This document shows, one piece after another, positions 1 through 9,641 of a stretch of DNA of 64,000 bases. The stretch's first letter is position 1. Each line of letters begins with the position of its first letter. The stretch covers positions 29,797-93,796 of the forward strand of contig JAGXIO010000017.1 in the NCBI GenBank assembly GCA_024635555.1. The letters run 5' to 3'. This DNA comes from Saccharicrinis sp. Its GTDB lineage: Bacteria; Bacteroidota; Bacteroidia; Bacteroidales; Marinilabiliaceae. The notes under the pieces are model-generated. The model did no database searches, had not been told where the DNA came from, and saw only the letters and a program-made list of their open reading frames with translations. The translations under genes and the position numbers were made by a program.

Positions 1-2
1 CA

Positions 3-851
3 CGCGAAAGCAAGTTCGCCAAGCAATTGTTGTTTGCTGTTCAGCATACAGGTAAAAAAGTATTCCCCGATTACAATACCGCGTGGCATTTTGACGATAA
101 GGTAGCGCAAAAATATTTGTTAGAAGGTATTGATGCGCCATTGGCTCCCGCTTACGCTTTTTATACTGAAAAAGAAGCGCTGGAGTGGGCGGCTATCACC
201 GCTTATCCCAAAGTGTTTAAACTGCGCAATGGTGCCGGATCGGATAATGTTAAGCTGGTGAAGTCTTTTGATGGAGCCAAAAAATTGATACAAAAATCTT
301 TTGGTAAGGGTTTTAAACAATATGATGCTTGGGGAAATCTCAAAGAGCGGATTAGGTTATTTAAGGCTGGCAAAACCACTTTCTTCGATGTTACCAAAGG
401 AATTGCGCGTATATTTTACACAACACAATATGCTCGGGTAACGGGTAAGGAGATGGGCTATGTTTATTTTCAGGAGTTTATACCTCAAAACGATTCCGAT
501 ATCAGGGTTTGCGTTGTGGGTGACAAAGCCTTTGCCATAAAACGTATGGTACGCGAAAATGACTTTAGAGCTTCCGGCAGCGGCACCATTCTTTACGACA
601 AAAAATATTTCGACGACGATACCATTAAAACGGCTTTTGATATTTCGGAAAAATTAAAGGATCAGTGCATGGCTTACGATTTTGTTTATTTAAACGGCAA
701 GCCTTTGATAGTTGAAATAAGCTATGGTTTTGCCAAGGAAGGATACGACGATTGTGTGGGATATTGGGACAAAGATATGACTTGGCATCCCGGAAAGTTT
801 AATCCCTACGGATGGATGGTGGAAGATATTCTCAGGAACGGGTCTGTATAA
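3..851 (+). CDS. ATP-grasp-like protein, 5' truncated by the window edge
   Basis: Open frame continues upstream of the listed TTG start to the window edge (RESKFAKQLLFAVQ...); ATP-grasp-like features such as FKLRNGAGSDNVKLV and YDFVYLNGKPLIVEISYGF. Confidence 0.7.
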   Translation, partial: RESKFAKQLLFAVQHTGKKVFPDYNTAWHFDDKVAQKYLLEGIDAPLAPAYAFYTEKEALEWAAITAYPKVFKLRNGAGSDNVKLVKSFDGAKKLIQKSFGKGFKQYDAWGNLKERIRLFKAGKTTFFDVTKGIARIFYTTQYARVTGKEMGYVYFQEFIPQNDSDIRVCVVGDKAFAIKRMVRENDFRASGSGTILYDKKYFDDDTIKTAFDISEKLKDQCMAYDFVYLNGKPLIVEISYGFAKEGYDDCVGYWDKDMTWHPGKFNPYGWMVEDILRNGSV

Positions 852-981
852 AAGTGCTGTAAATCAGACCCGTTCCTTAGCGCTATAAATACTTTTAGCT
901 TTCAGCACCAAAACCACAAACAATTCCATTCCTTAACATCAAAACCACGATTACCCCGCTCCCGAGTTAAATAAAAATTTA

Positions 982-2079
982 ATGACAATAGAAAATAAGA
1001 AAATAAAAATATGTTTGGTGATACATTCACTTCAGGCTGGTGGCATGGAGCGGGTTATGTCGGAGTTGGCATCCTATTTTGCAAATAAAGCTAACACAGA
1101 AACACACCTGATACTTTACGGTTTAAACAGGGAGATATTTTATAAAATACCCGACAATGTTATCGTGCACAAGCCAAAGTTTAAGTTTGATAACAAAAAG
1201 CGATGGGTATCTACTCTAAAAACCATTTTATATCTACGTAAAACTATAGCGTGTATTCACCCAAAATCGGTACTTAGTTTTGGCGAACATTGGAATAATC
1301 TTGTTTTACTTTCCATGGTAGGTTTAAAACATTCCGTTTATGTATCCGATAGAAGTCAACCCGACAAGAGCTTGGGTAAAATACAGGATTATCTGCGTAA
1401 AAAGCTTTATCCAAAGGCCAAAGGCATTATAGCCCAGACTCAAAAAGCAAAAGAAATTTTTCAAAAGAGTGTTAAACATCCCAATATTGCTGTTATAGGT
1501 AATCCAATAAGGGAGGTTGGTCAGATTGAACCCAAACCACAAAAGGAAAAAATAGTACTGATGGTTGGTCGGCTTATCCAAAGTAAAAACCAGGATAAGC
1601 TGATTGAGATTTTTGCTAGGGTAAATGCTCCCGATTGGAAGTTGATGTTAGTGGGCTACGATCATTTAAAACAAAAAAATATGGACAGGCTAAAGACGCT
1701 GGCCAAGGATTTAAAAGTCGGCGATAGGGTTGTTTTTACCGGAAAGCAGGATAATGTAGAGAAATTGTATGGGCAAAGCTCCATCTTCGCATTTACCTCA
1801 AGTTCAGAAGGCTTTCCCAATGTCATTGGCGAGGCCATGTCGGCTGGGCTTCCGGTGGTGGCTTTCGACTGTGTAGCAGGGCCTTCAGATATGATTAGCG
1901 ATGGCCAAAACGGATTTCTTATCCCTCTTTTCGATTCTGACGAATTTGAGATTAAGCTTTCCCTATTGATGAAAGATCATGCCCTTCGTGAAAAAATGGG
2001 AGCCAATGCCCTCCAAAGTATTCAGCGATTTTCTAAGGAAAAAATATGTGAAGAGTTTTATCAATTTATCACAAAATAA
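982..2079 (+). CDS. Glycosyltransferase family 4
   Basis: N-term HSLQAGGMERVMSELA and C-term SSSEGFPNVIGEAMSAGLPVVAFDCVAGPSDMI, typical GT4 signatures. Confidence 0.93.
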   Translation: MTIENKKIKICLVIHSLQAGGMERVMSELASYFANKANTETHLILYGLNREIFYKIPDNVIVHKPKFKFDNKKRWVSTLKTILYLRKTIACIHPKSVLSFGEHWNNLVLLSMVGLKHSVYVSDRSQPDKSLGKIQDYLRKKLYPKAKGIIAQTQKAKEIFQKSVKHPNIAVIGNPIREVGQIEPKPQKEKIVLMVGRLIQSKNQDKLIEIFARVNAPDWKLMLVGYDHLKQKNMDRLKTLAKDLKVGDRVVFTGKQDNVEKLYGQSSIFAFTSSSEGFPNVIGEAMSAGLPVVAFDCVAGPSDMISDGQNGFLIPLFDSDEFEIKLSLLMKDHALREKMGANALQSIQRFSKEKICEEFYQFITK

Positions 2080-2204
2080 TCATGTCAGTAAGCTATCAGC
2101 CTAACAATCTAACAACCTTCCCGTCAGAAAATAAATTTCAGGCGACGGGATGTCACTTCGTTCCAATTAATCTATAATCTCATAGTCTCAAAATCTTAAA
2201 AAAA

Positions 2205-3098
2205 ATGAAAATACTCATCATAGGCTCAAAAGGATTTATAGGCCAAAATTTGGTTCGTTACTTCCAGAAAAAAAATTACAAAGTTTTTAAAGCGGATGTG
2301 GTAGTAGATTATACCGATACCGATCGTTATTTTTTAATTGATGCCTCCAACTCCGATTACAATACGGTTTTTCATTACGAAAAATACGATTTGTGCATCA
2401 ATTGCTCGGGAGCGGCCAGTGTGCCCGATTCTTTGAAGAATCCGATGAGAGATTACTATTTGAATACCGTAAACGTATTTAAAATACTCACAGCCATTAA
2501 CCAGTTTCAACCCGAATGCAAATTTATAAACATGGGTAGTGCCGCTGTTTATGGCAATCCGCTGACCTTGCCGGTACTTGAAAGTGCAGAGCGAAACCCT
2601 CTTTCTCCTTATGGATTTCATAAGTTGCAGGCCGAGCAAATATGTGACGAGTTTTACAAGTTTTTTAAACTAAAAACCTGCTCATTACGTATTTTTTCGG
2701 TGTATGGTAACGGACTGCAAAAACAATTGTTTTGGGATCTGAATCAAAAAGCGTTGTCAGGTACACCGATAGAATTATTTGGAACAGGTGACGAGTCAAG
2801 AGACTTTATTCATGTGTACGACTTGGCCAGAGCCATTGAATTGGTTGCGCTTAACTCGGAGTTTAAAGCGGATGTTATTAATATTGGCAATGGGCAGGAA
2901 GTAAAAATTAAAGAGGTGGTAGCCGATTTTTTTGCTTTATTTAAAGATGAAGTAGTATATACTTTCTCTGGCACTACCCGGAAAGGCGACCCTTTAAACT
3001 GGAAGGCCGATATTAATAAACTAAAATCGTTTGGTTATGCGCCCACAGTTGATATGAAAGAGGGCTTGAGGCAATATTATGAATGGTTGCAGGAATAA
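2205..3098 (+). CDS. NAD-dependent epimerase/dehydratase
   Basis: GSKGFIGQNL Rossmann motif, YGFHKLQAE (YxxxK), RDFIHVYDLARA. Confidence 0.93.
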   Translation: MKILIIGSKGFIGQNLVRYFQKKNYKVFKADVVVDYTDTDRYFLIDASNSDYNTVFHYEKYDLCINCSGAASVPDSLKNPMRDYYLNTVNVFKILTAINQFQPECKFINMGSAAVYGNPLTLPVLESAERNPLSPYGFHKLQAEQICDEFYKFFKLKTCSLRIFSVYGNGLQKQLFWDLNQKALSGTPIELFGTGDESRDFIHVYDLARAIELVALNSEFKADVINIGNGQEVKIKEVVADFFALFKDEVVYTFSGTTRKGDPLNWKADINKLKSFGYAPTVDMKEGLRQYYEWLQE

Positions 3099-3102
3099 TC
3101 AC

Positions 3103-3244
3103 ATTGCCGTTGGCTTTAGCCAACGGAAAAAAGACTTTACTTTTGGCTTTAGCCACATTTAGTCTATTTGGTTTAAAATAAAAAATGTGGCTAAAGCCAG
3201 TAGCTGCTGCACATTCATAACCGTTGGTTAAAACCAACGGCAAT
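3103..3244. repeat. Nested inverted-repeat intergenic element
   Basis: Outer arms attgccgttgg / ccaacggcaat; inner perfect 17-bp arms tggctttagccacattt / aaatgtggctaaagcca. Confidence 0.8.
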
Positions 3245-3312
3245 AGGGGTTAAAACAAACCTATATTTCAAACAAGATGAACTTTTACATTTTTTTAATC
3301 ACTTTTTAAACA

Positions 3313-4461
3313 ATGATACCCTTAGATAAAAAAAGACTCAAAATTGGACTTCTGTTCAATTTTCAATCCGTATGGATGGGTGGAATAACCTACATACTTA
3401 ATCTTATAAAAACATTTAATTATTTAGATGATGAGGAAAAACCTGAAATTATTCTTTATTACAGTTCTGCTTTAAAAAAGTACATTTCTGATATTGATTA
3501 TCCGCATATAACATTTTCGGAATATCCTGCGCATCCGGTGGCCTTAGGTTATATCATGTCGTGGTTAAATCGGAAGAACTTATTTATCGATGATTTAATA
3601 GTACAAGATAGTTTGGATGCTATTTATCCAGTTAGAGATTGTCCGGTAAAATCCAAAACGAATGCCAAAGTTATCGCGTGGTATGCCGATCTTCAACATA
3701 AAGTATATCCGGAGTTTTTTACTCGCTCAACACTTTTGCATCGTACACTAAGGCTCAATCTAATGCTGCGAAATGCCACCAACATGGTGGTGTCGAGCCA
3801 GGCTGTGAGAGACGATTTCGACCGTTTTTTCAAGATTCGGAAGAAACTTAGGTTTCATATTTTTCATTTTGTGTCGATAAATGAAGATTTTGAGCAAGCC
3901 AATATTAAAGAATTAAGGCATACGTATAATTTACCCGAGAAATACTTTATGGTATCCAACCAATTTCATAAACATAAAAACCATAAGGTAATATTATTGG
4001 CTCTGGTAAAATTAAAAGAGAAAGGAATTTACAAGCACATAGCCTTCACGGGTAGATTTCCATCTGCCGCGGACTCACCTTATCTAGCTGAACTTCATCA
4101 AATTATTAACGACAATAACCTGCACAATCAAATCAGTATGTTGGGTATTATTCCGCGTAATGATCAGATGCAATTGATGAATTATTGCCAAGCTGTTTTA
4201 CAACCCAGTCTTTTTGAGGGATGGAGTACGGTTATAGAGGATGCTAAATCCCTGCAAGTACCGGTGATGGCCAGTAACTTAAAAGTGAATGTGGAGCAAT
4301 TACAAGATAAAGGCGAATATTTTGAGCCAGATGATTACAAAACCTTGGCTACTATGCTGGCCAACTTTCCCGATAGAAATAGAGCGAAGTCTATCTATAT
4401 GCCGCATGAGCATAGGGTGAAAAGCGCAGCCAAGGAATTATTGAGCATTTTTAGCAGATGA
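3313..4461 (+). CDS. Glycosyltransferase family 4-like
   Basis: QPSLFEGWSTVIEDAKSLQVPVMASNL GT4 donor-site region. Confidence 0.88.
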   Translation: MIPLDKKRLKIGLLFNFQSVWMGGITYILNLIKTFNYLDDEEKPEIILYYSSALKKYISDIDYPHITFSEYPAHPVALGYIMSWLNRKNLFIDDLIVQDSLDAIYPVRDCPVKSKTNAKVIAWYADLQHKVYPEFFTRSTLLHRTLRLNLMLRNATNMVVSSQAVRDDFDRFFKIRKKLRFHIFHFVSINEDFEQANIKELRHTYNLPEKYFMVSNQFHKHKNHKVILLALVKLKEKGIYKHIAFTGRFPSAADSPYLAELHQIINDNNLHNQISMLGIIPRNDQMQLMNYCQAVLQPSLFEGWSTVIEDAKSLQVPVMASNLKVNVEQLQDKGEYFEPDDYKTLATMLANFPDRNRAKSIYMPHEHRVKSAAKELLSIFSR

Positions 4462-4610
4462 GTACAGTACGCAATCCTACTTGAATAAAGTGATATTTTA
4501 GAGGTTCTATTATTTCTATTCATCAGTGAAAATAAATACACCTCCCTAACTTCAATCTACTAACCAACCTTTTAAGGTAGAGTAATTTTGGGAAAATACG
4601 CATAACTAGC

Positions 4611-4648
4611 CCCGGGATTCCTGCCCTCCGTCAGGCGGGTATCCCGGG
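4611..4648. repeat. Hairpin-forming intergenic repeat
   Basis: cccgggattcctgcc ... ggcgggtatcccggg (13/15 paired); a second small hairpin gggctttagccc lies just downstream. Confidence 0.6.
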
Positions 4649-4733
4649 AAACTTTACAGCATGTATATCGGGCTTTAGCCCAAATTAATGTGCAAAATCC
4701 TATCTGCCGCTAAAAAATCTAAACTCAAACCAT

Positions 4734-5864
4734 TTGAAAAAAATCACCATCATAAATCAGGATTCGGGCTATTTAATGATCGACATCGCCAATGATTATA
4801 TCCGTAAGGGATATGATACTACTTTAATTGCAGGGAGGATTGTGCAAAGAGATATTCCTTTAAATAAGGATGTACACGTAAAAAAAATCGTGCAGTACAA
4901 CCGATCCTCAAACTTCAAACGATTAATAACCTGGTTTGTCGCTACTATTCAAATATGGACGATAGTATTTTTTAAATCTCGCAAATCACATTTACTCATT
5001 GTCAGCAATCCTCCTCTTGCGCCGCTTTTGCCTTTATTATTGCCCAACAAGTATTCGTTGTTGATCTTCGATTTGTTTCCCGACGCACTGTCCGAATATG
5101 GTTTTGTCAAGGATAAATCGACTATTATAAAATTATGGGGGCGAGCCAACAAAAAGGTGTATGCTGGGGCAAATAAAAATTATACCTTGACCAAAGGTAT
5201 GCGCAAAGCTATGGGTAATTATACTTCAACAGAAAAAATAGACATCGTACCCTTATGGACTAATAATTCATTTTTGAAACCGATGTCAAAAGATAACAAC
5301 TCCTTTATTAAGGAACATGGTTTGGAGGGTAAGTTTGTGGTGCTTTATTCGGGTAATTTTGGTTATGCACATCAGGTTGATTTGATTATTGACCTAGCAG
5401 CTAAAATATACGACCCAAACATTGTGTTTGTTTTGGTGGGTGGAGGACATACCGAAGCAAAACTGAAAAGTAGAATTGATAAAGAAGGTATTTGCAATTG
5501 CCTGATACTTCCATGGCAAACCGTGGACATGCTACCTTACTCCCTCTCGTCGGCCGATTTGTCGATAGTGAGTTTGAGCGAAAATGCCACGAACCTGGCC
5601 ATTCCCAGTAAAGTATTTAATTATATGTCGGTTGGGTCGCCCATATTAGGAATCACGGGTGCCGGTTCCGACTTGGAAAGTTTGATATTGGATTATGAAT
5701 TAGGCAAATCATTTACTGCCGGTCAATCAGATCAAATCGTAAATTTCATAAAAGAACTGGCGGGTAATAGTGCCCTCTCTGATTTTTATAGTGCCAATTC
5801 TCTTAAAGCCACAAATAAGCACACCTCTAAAAATGTTGAACTCATAACACAATTCGATGTATAA
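4734..5864 (+). CDS. Glycosyltransferase (GT4 / WbuB-like)
   Basis: KFVVLYSGNFGYAHQVDLII, SLSENATNLAIPSKVFNYMSVGSPILGI. Confidence 0.88.
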   Translation: MKKITIINQDSGYLMIDIANDYIRKGYDTTLIAGRIVQRDIPLNKDVHVKKIVQYNRSSNFKRLITWFVATIQIWTIVFFKSRKSHLLIVSNPPLAPLLPLLLPNKYSLLIFDLFPDALSEYGFVKDKSTIIKLWGRANKKVYAGANKNYTLTKGMRKAMGNYTSTEKIDIVPLWTNNSFLKPMSKDNNSFIKEHGLEGKFVVLYSGNFGYAHQVDLIIDLAAKIYDPNIVFVLVGGGHTEAKLKSRIDKEGICNCLILPWQTVDMLPYSLSSADLSIVSLSENATNLAIPSKVFNYMSVGSPILGITGAGSDLESLILDYELGKSFTAGQSDQIVNFIKELAGNSALSDFYSANSLKATNKHTSKNVELITQFDV

Positions 5865-6447
5865 AAAATTCTTTAAACAGGTCATAGATTTTTTCCTGGC
5901 TTTAATTGCTGCAATCCTTTTAATGCCGATCTTTATAGTTGTTTTCATCGCCATAAAACTCGAATCAAAGGGTCCAGCCGTCTTTCACCAAGCACGTTTG
6001 GGTAAAAACGGAAAGATATTTACCGTGTTAAAATTTCGTTCTATGGTGGCCGATCAGAGCCAAATAAAGAAAAGCACTACGGTTTACGAAAACGATCCCA
6101 GAATAACCCGGATAGGTGCTTTTATTCGAAAAACCAGTATTGACGAATTGCCACAGGTGTTTAATATTATAAAGGGCGAGATGAGTTTTATAGGGCCACG
6201 TCCGCCGGTGCCTCATTTTCCGAAAAAATATGACCAGTACAACGATTTTGAAAAACAACGATTTGATGTGAAGCCAGGAATCAGTGGTCTGGCACAAATC
6301 CGCTGCCGCGAAATTCACGATTGGAATATCAACATTCCCATCGACGTGGAATATGTAAACAACTATTCTTTCGTCTATGATGTTAAATTGTTTTTAGCCT
6401 CTTTTATGACTTTTTTTAAACACGATAATATTTATACAAAAGGGTGA
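5857..6447 (+). CDS. Initiating sugar (phosphoglycosyl) transferase, PglC/WcaJ-type
   Basis: FHQARLGKNGKIFTVLKFRSM, RKTSIDELPQVFNIIKGEMSFIGPRP, DVKPGISGLAQ; overlaps the preceding CDS by 8 nt. Confidence 0.95.
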   Translation: MYKKFFKQVIDFFLALIAAILLMPIFIVVFIAIKLESKGPAVFHQARLGKNGKIFTVLKFRSMVADQSQIKKSTTVYENDPRITRIGAFIRKTSIDELPQVFNIIKGEMSFIGPRPPVPHFPKKYDQYNDFEKQRFDVKPGISGLAQIRCREIHDWNINIPIDVEYVNNYSFVYDVKLFLASFMTFFKHDNIYTKG

Positions 6448-6570
6448 AACGGTATTCAGTGAACAGTTGGAGTGAAACGACATCCAGTCACCTTAATTTC
6501 ATTTATTCTTTGACGGGAAAGCAGTAATCAGTTAACAATATAATTAGTGGGCATTTAAGCATTCCAATAA

Positions 6571-6623
6571 TCATCACATCATCACATCATCACATCACCA
6601 CATTAGCACATCATCACATCACC
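6571..6623. repeat. Short tandem repeat (catcacat-type)
   Basis: tcatcacatcatcacatcatcacatcaccacattagcacatcatcacatcacc. Confidence 0.75.
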
Positions 6624-6703
6624 TGAAATTTAATTAGACGGGAACTCAAAACTCGGAACTCTAAACTTTTAACCCTAAACTCTGAACCCAAAACACTAAA
6701 AGC

Positions 6704-7399
6704 ATGAACAAAACTATCGCCATACATCAACCCAATTATTTGCCATGGCTGGGTTATTTTTATAAAATTTCTCAATCCGATGTCTTTGTATTTCTTGACG
6801 ATGTGCAGTTTTCGAACCAAGGGATGCACAATTACACCTATCTAAAAACGTCCAACGGTCCTTATCGCCTAAAATATCCGGTCAATCAAAAATTTGGTGA
6901 CGATATAAAGCAGGTATCATCAAAAGATGAAATCAATTGGAAGAAAAAGCATCTGGATACCATTGCCTCAAATTATAAAAAAGCGCCACATTTTGAAGAA
7001 GTGTTTGAGGATTACAAGCATATTTTAAATCAGGAATACCAAGATATTGTAGATCTTAACACTGCTTTTATCCTTTTTTATGCCAATAAAATGGGCATCA
7101 ACACACAGTTCGTGCGTTCTTCCGAGCTAAATATAGAATCGAACCGTACCGAAAAAATTATAGATATTTGTAAAGCCTTGGGCGGGAACGTATATTACTC
7201 CGGAACTGGCGCTAAAGCCTACCAAACAAATGAGGAATATGATTCACAGGGAATCGAGCTTCGGTATTCAGTTTTTAAACCAGTGGAATATCCCCAACTG
7301 TGGAACGAGTTTCAATCAAATGTTTCGGCATTAGACTATTTTATGAACTGCGGATACGATTTTAGTAGGATACTAAAAGAACAAAAAAACGGTGTATAA
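6704..7399 (+). CDS. WbqC family protein
   Basis: N-term IAIHQPNYLPWLGYFYKISQSDVFVFLDDVQFSNQGMHN is the WbqC signature. Confidence 0.95.
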   Translation: MNKTIAIHQPNYLPWLGYFYKISQSDVFVFLDDVQFSNQGMHNYTYLKTSNGPYRLKYPVNQKFGDDIKQVSSKDEINWKKKHLDTIASNYKKAPHFEEVFEDYKHILNQEYQDIVDLNTAFILFYANKMGINTQFVRSSELNIESNRTEKIIDICKALGGNVYYSGTGAKAYQTNEEYDSQGIELRYSVFKPVEYPQLWNEFQSNVSALDYFMNCGYDFSRILKEQKNGV

Positions 7400-8373
7400 T
7401 GGAAATTGGTAGCTTTATCGGCCTCGATTTGGAAGGCACCCAAGAATATTACAATAACGAACTGGACATGGCGCGGTTAAATTCTGCTCGATCAGGTATT
7501 TACCATGCCTGTGGGCTTTACGGATGTCATACGGTTTATATCCCGTTTTATTTATGTCCGAGCGTAAATAAGTATTTGACCGATCACGGGATAAAGACCA
7601 TCAAATATCATATCAATTCGTATTTTGAACCAATAGGGGTTAAGCAGGAGCCGAATAGCGCCTTTGTTATAGTAAATTATTTTGGTATACTAAGCCACCG
7701 TAAGATGCAGGAAATGGCTATGCGGTTCCGAAATGTTATCGTAGATAATTCGGCTGCCTTTTACGCAAGCCCTATAGATGCATGTTATAACGTATATTCT
7801 CCCCGTAAATTTTTTGGTGTGCCCGATGGGTGCTATGTTATTGGAAATTATGCATCAAAGGGCATCAAGCAATATGATCAGGATCGTTCGGCCGGAACAT
7901 CGTCTTTTTTGTTTGCTACCATCGAACAGGGAACCAACCTTACCTACAACGAGCGGATGAAAAACGAGGAACGTATTGATAAATCTGGCTCACTACGCAT
8001 GTCGGAACTGACACGTTGCCTGCTCAAAAATATCAATTACCCAAGGATTAGAGCCAAAAGAATAGAGAACTTTAATTATGCCCACTTGATGTTTAATAAA
8101 ATAAATAAATGCGATCCGTTCCATTCGTTCGATAGCACTTGTGTTCCCATGGTGTATCCCTTGGTTATTGAAAATGAAGAGCTGGACAAAAAACTCAGAG
8201 AAAAAAAAGTGTATGTGGGCCGCCTATGGACAAGCGTTACGCAGGAGGTAGAATCAAATTCGTTTGAAGGTCGCATGTCGAAATTTATGGTGCCCCTACC
8301 CATCGATCAACGATATGGACGTACCGAAATTACCCAAATGCGCAATTACGTGAGCGATATATTAAGCGAATAA
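7399..8373 (+). CDS. DegT/DnrJ-fold PLP-dependent aminotransferase-like protein
   Basis: ARSGIYHACGLYGCHTVYIPFYLCPSV, VIVDNSAAFY, YSPRKFFGVPDG (candidate PLP lysine); TAATG overlap with wbqC. Confidence 0.6.
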   Translation: MEIGSFIGLDLEGTQEYYNNELDMARLNSARSGIYHACGLYGCHTVYIPFYLCPSVNKYLTDHGIKTIKYHINSYFEPIGVKQEPNSAFVIVNYFGILSHRKMQEMAMRFRNVIVDNSAAFYASPIDACYNVYSPRKFFGVPDGCYVIGNYASKGIKQYDQDRSAGTSSFLFATIEQGTNLTYNERMKNEERIDKSGSLRMSELTRCLLKNINYPRIRAKRIENFNYAHLMFNKINKCDPFHSFDSTCVPMVYPLVIENEELDKKLREKKVYVGRLWTSVTQEVESNSFEGRMSKFMVPLPIDQRYGRTEITQMRNYVSDILSE

Positions 8374-8466
8374 ATTGCGTAATTATTTGAATAAAAAAGA
8401 AAATAAAAGATGAGTCTATTTGGCTAATGCCTATGGCAGGAGTATTTTTACTCATCATAAAAATGC

Positions 8467-9627
8467 TTGAAAATAAATGAAGGCAGAATGTCTATAAAAG
8501 GTACAAGATTAAATAAGGAGTTGGTTGTAAAGGATAAATTAAACATTCGTATTCATCCAATTGGGAGTATCGATGCGCAGGAATGGGATCAGTTTTTAAA
8601 CAGCACATCTGAATCTACTTTTTTTTGTACCACCGATTGGTGGAATACTTTTGAGGATGCATATATTCTGCAAATACGTGATAATAATGGAAAGCTTGTG
8701 GGAGGGGTGCCTTTTCGTACCCTAAAGGTTTTACCAATTATAGGAAAATATTTTAGGTTTTCGTGGTTAGATTCATCCGTACTCGTCTCTGATGGGCTTA
8801 ATCAAGAGGATCATCTAAACATTAAAAAAATATCCTTTGAATACCTGGTAAAGCATCTCGAAAAGACTGGTGTGATAGTCATGACCATATCGTCCAAATC
8901 ACATTCCCTCGATGAAAACCTTTTCCAGGTCTTATTCAAATCATCAGAAAAGTGTGCCACCCTTATTGTAGATTTGAGTAAAGAGGAGGAAGATATTTTA
9001 AAGTCTTTCGAGAAGAGAAAAAAAAACTCCATCCGTAAAGCCAAAAAAATGGGTGTTGTAATTAATATATTGGAAGGGGAATCCGGCCTCCCGCTTATAC
9101 CTGATTATTGTTTGTTGCAAAACAAAATGTTCGAGTACAAGAGTAATTCGTATTCGGATATATATGCCAAGTCGGCGCAGCATATAAAATCCATATTGTT
9201 GTCGAAGCAAAAAACATTTATTGCGATGGCCTATTATCAGGGGCAACCTGTTGTAGGCAATATCATGGTGTCGCACAAAAAAGCGATTTATGCCTATTTA
9301 GGAGCCTCGGATAATATGCTGAATAGGGCTACAAATGCGTCTACCTTGCTCGAACTCGAATCCATGATGTATGTAAAGCGTAAAGGTTATGATAGCTATG
9401 ATTTAGGCGGCATACCTGCCCAAGTTCCGGATAGTACAGATAGCCTGTACGGGATTTATTTATATAAAAAAGGTTTTGGTGGAGCTCACTTTGTTTTTGA
9501 TTGTGCAACCTATATGCTCCGCAAAAGTAGATATCGCTTTATTTGGAGGCTCCGTAAACTCGATACCAACCCCGTGATGCGTAAAATATATAAATTACTA
9601 AAAAAATTTCAAGAGAAAAACAAGTAA
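8467..9627 (+). CDS. FemAB/GNAT-like (peptidoglycan bridge / BioF2-type) acyltransferase, copy 1
   Basis: STFFCTTDWWNTFED, KRKKNSIRKAKKMGV, YLGASDNMLNRATNASTLLELESMMYVKRKGYDSYDLGGIP. Confidence 0.85.
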   Translation: MKINEGRMSIKGTRLNKELVVKDKLNIRIHPIGSIDAQEWDQFLNSTSESTFFCTTDWWNTFEDAYILQIRDNNGKLVGGVPFRTLKVLPIIGKYFRFSWLDSSVLVSDGLNQEDHLNIKKISFEYLVKHLEKTGVIVMTISSKSHSLDENLFQVLFKSSEKCATLIVDLSKEEEDILKSFEKRKKNSIRKAKKMGVVINILEGESGLPLIPDYCLLQNKMFEYKSNSYSDIYAKSAQHIKSILLSKQKTFIAMAYYQGQPVVGNIMVSHKKAIYAYLGASDNMLNRATNASTLLELESMMYVKRKGYDSYDLGGIPAQVPDSTDSLYGIYLYKKGFGGAHFVFDCATYMLRKSRYRFIWRLRKLDTNPVMRKIYKLLKKFQEKNK

Positions 9628-9641
9628 TAATTTTTTTAAAA

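Noticed and set aside
6571-6623. Possible CRISPR-like array
   Set aside because: Repeat unit of about 8-11 nt with no unique spacers; a simple tandem repeat
6640-6702. Telomere-like ccctaaa repeats
   Set aside because: Only a few imperfect copies in an A/T-rich leader; chance resemblance is more likely
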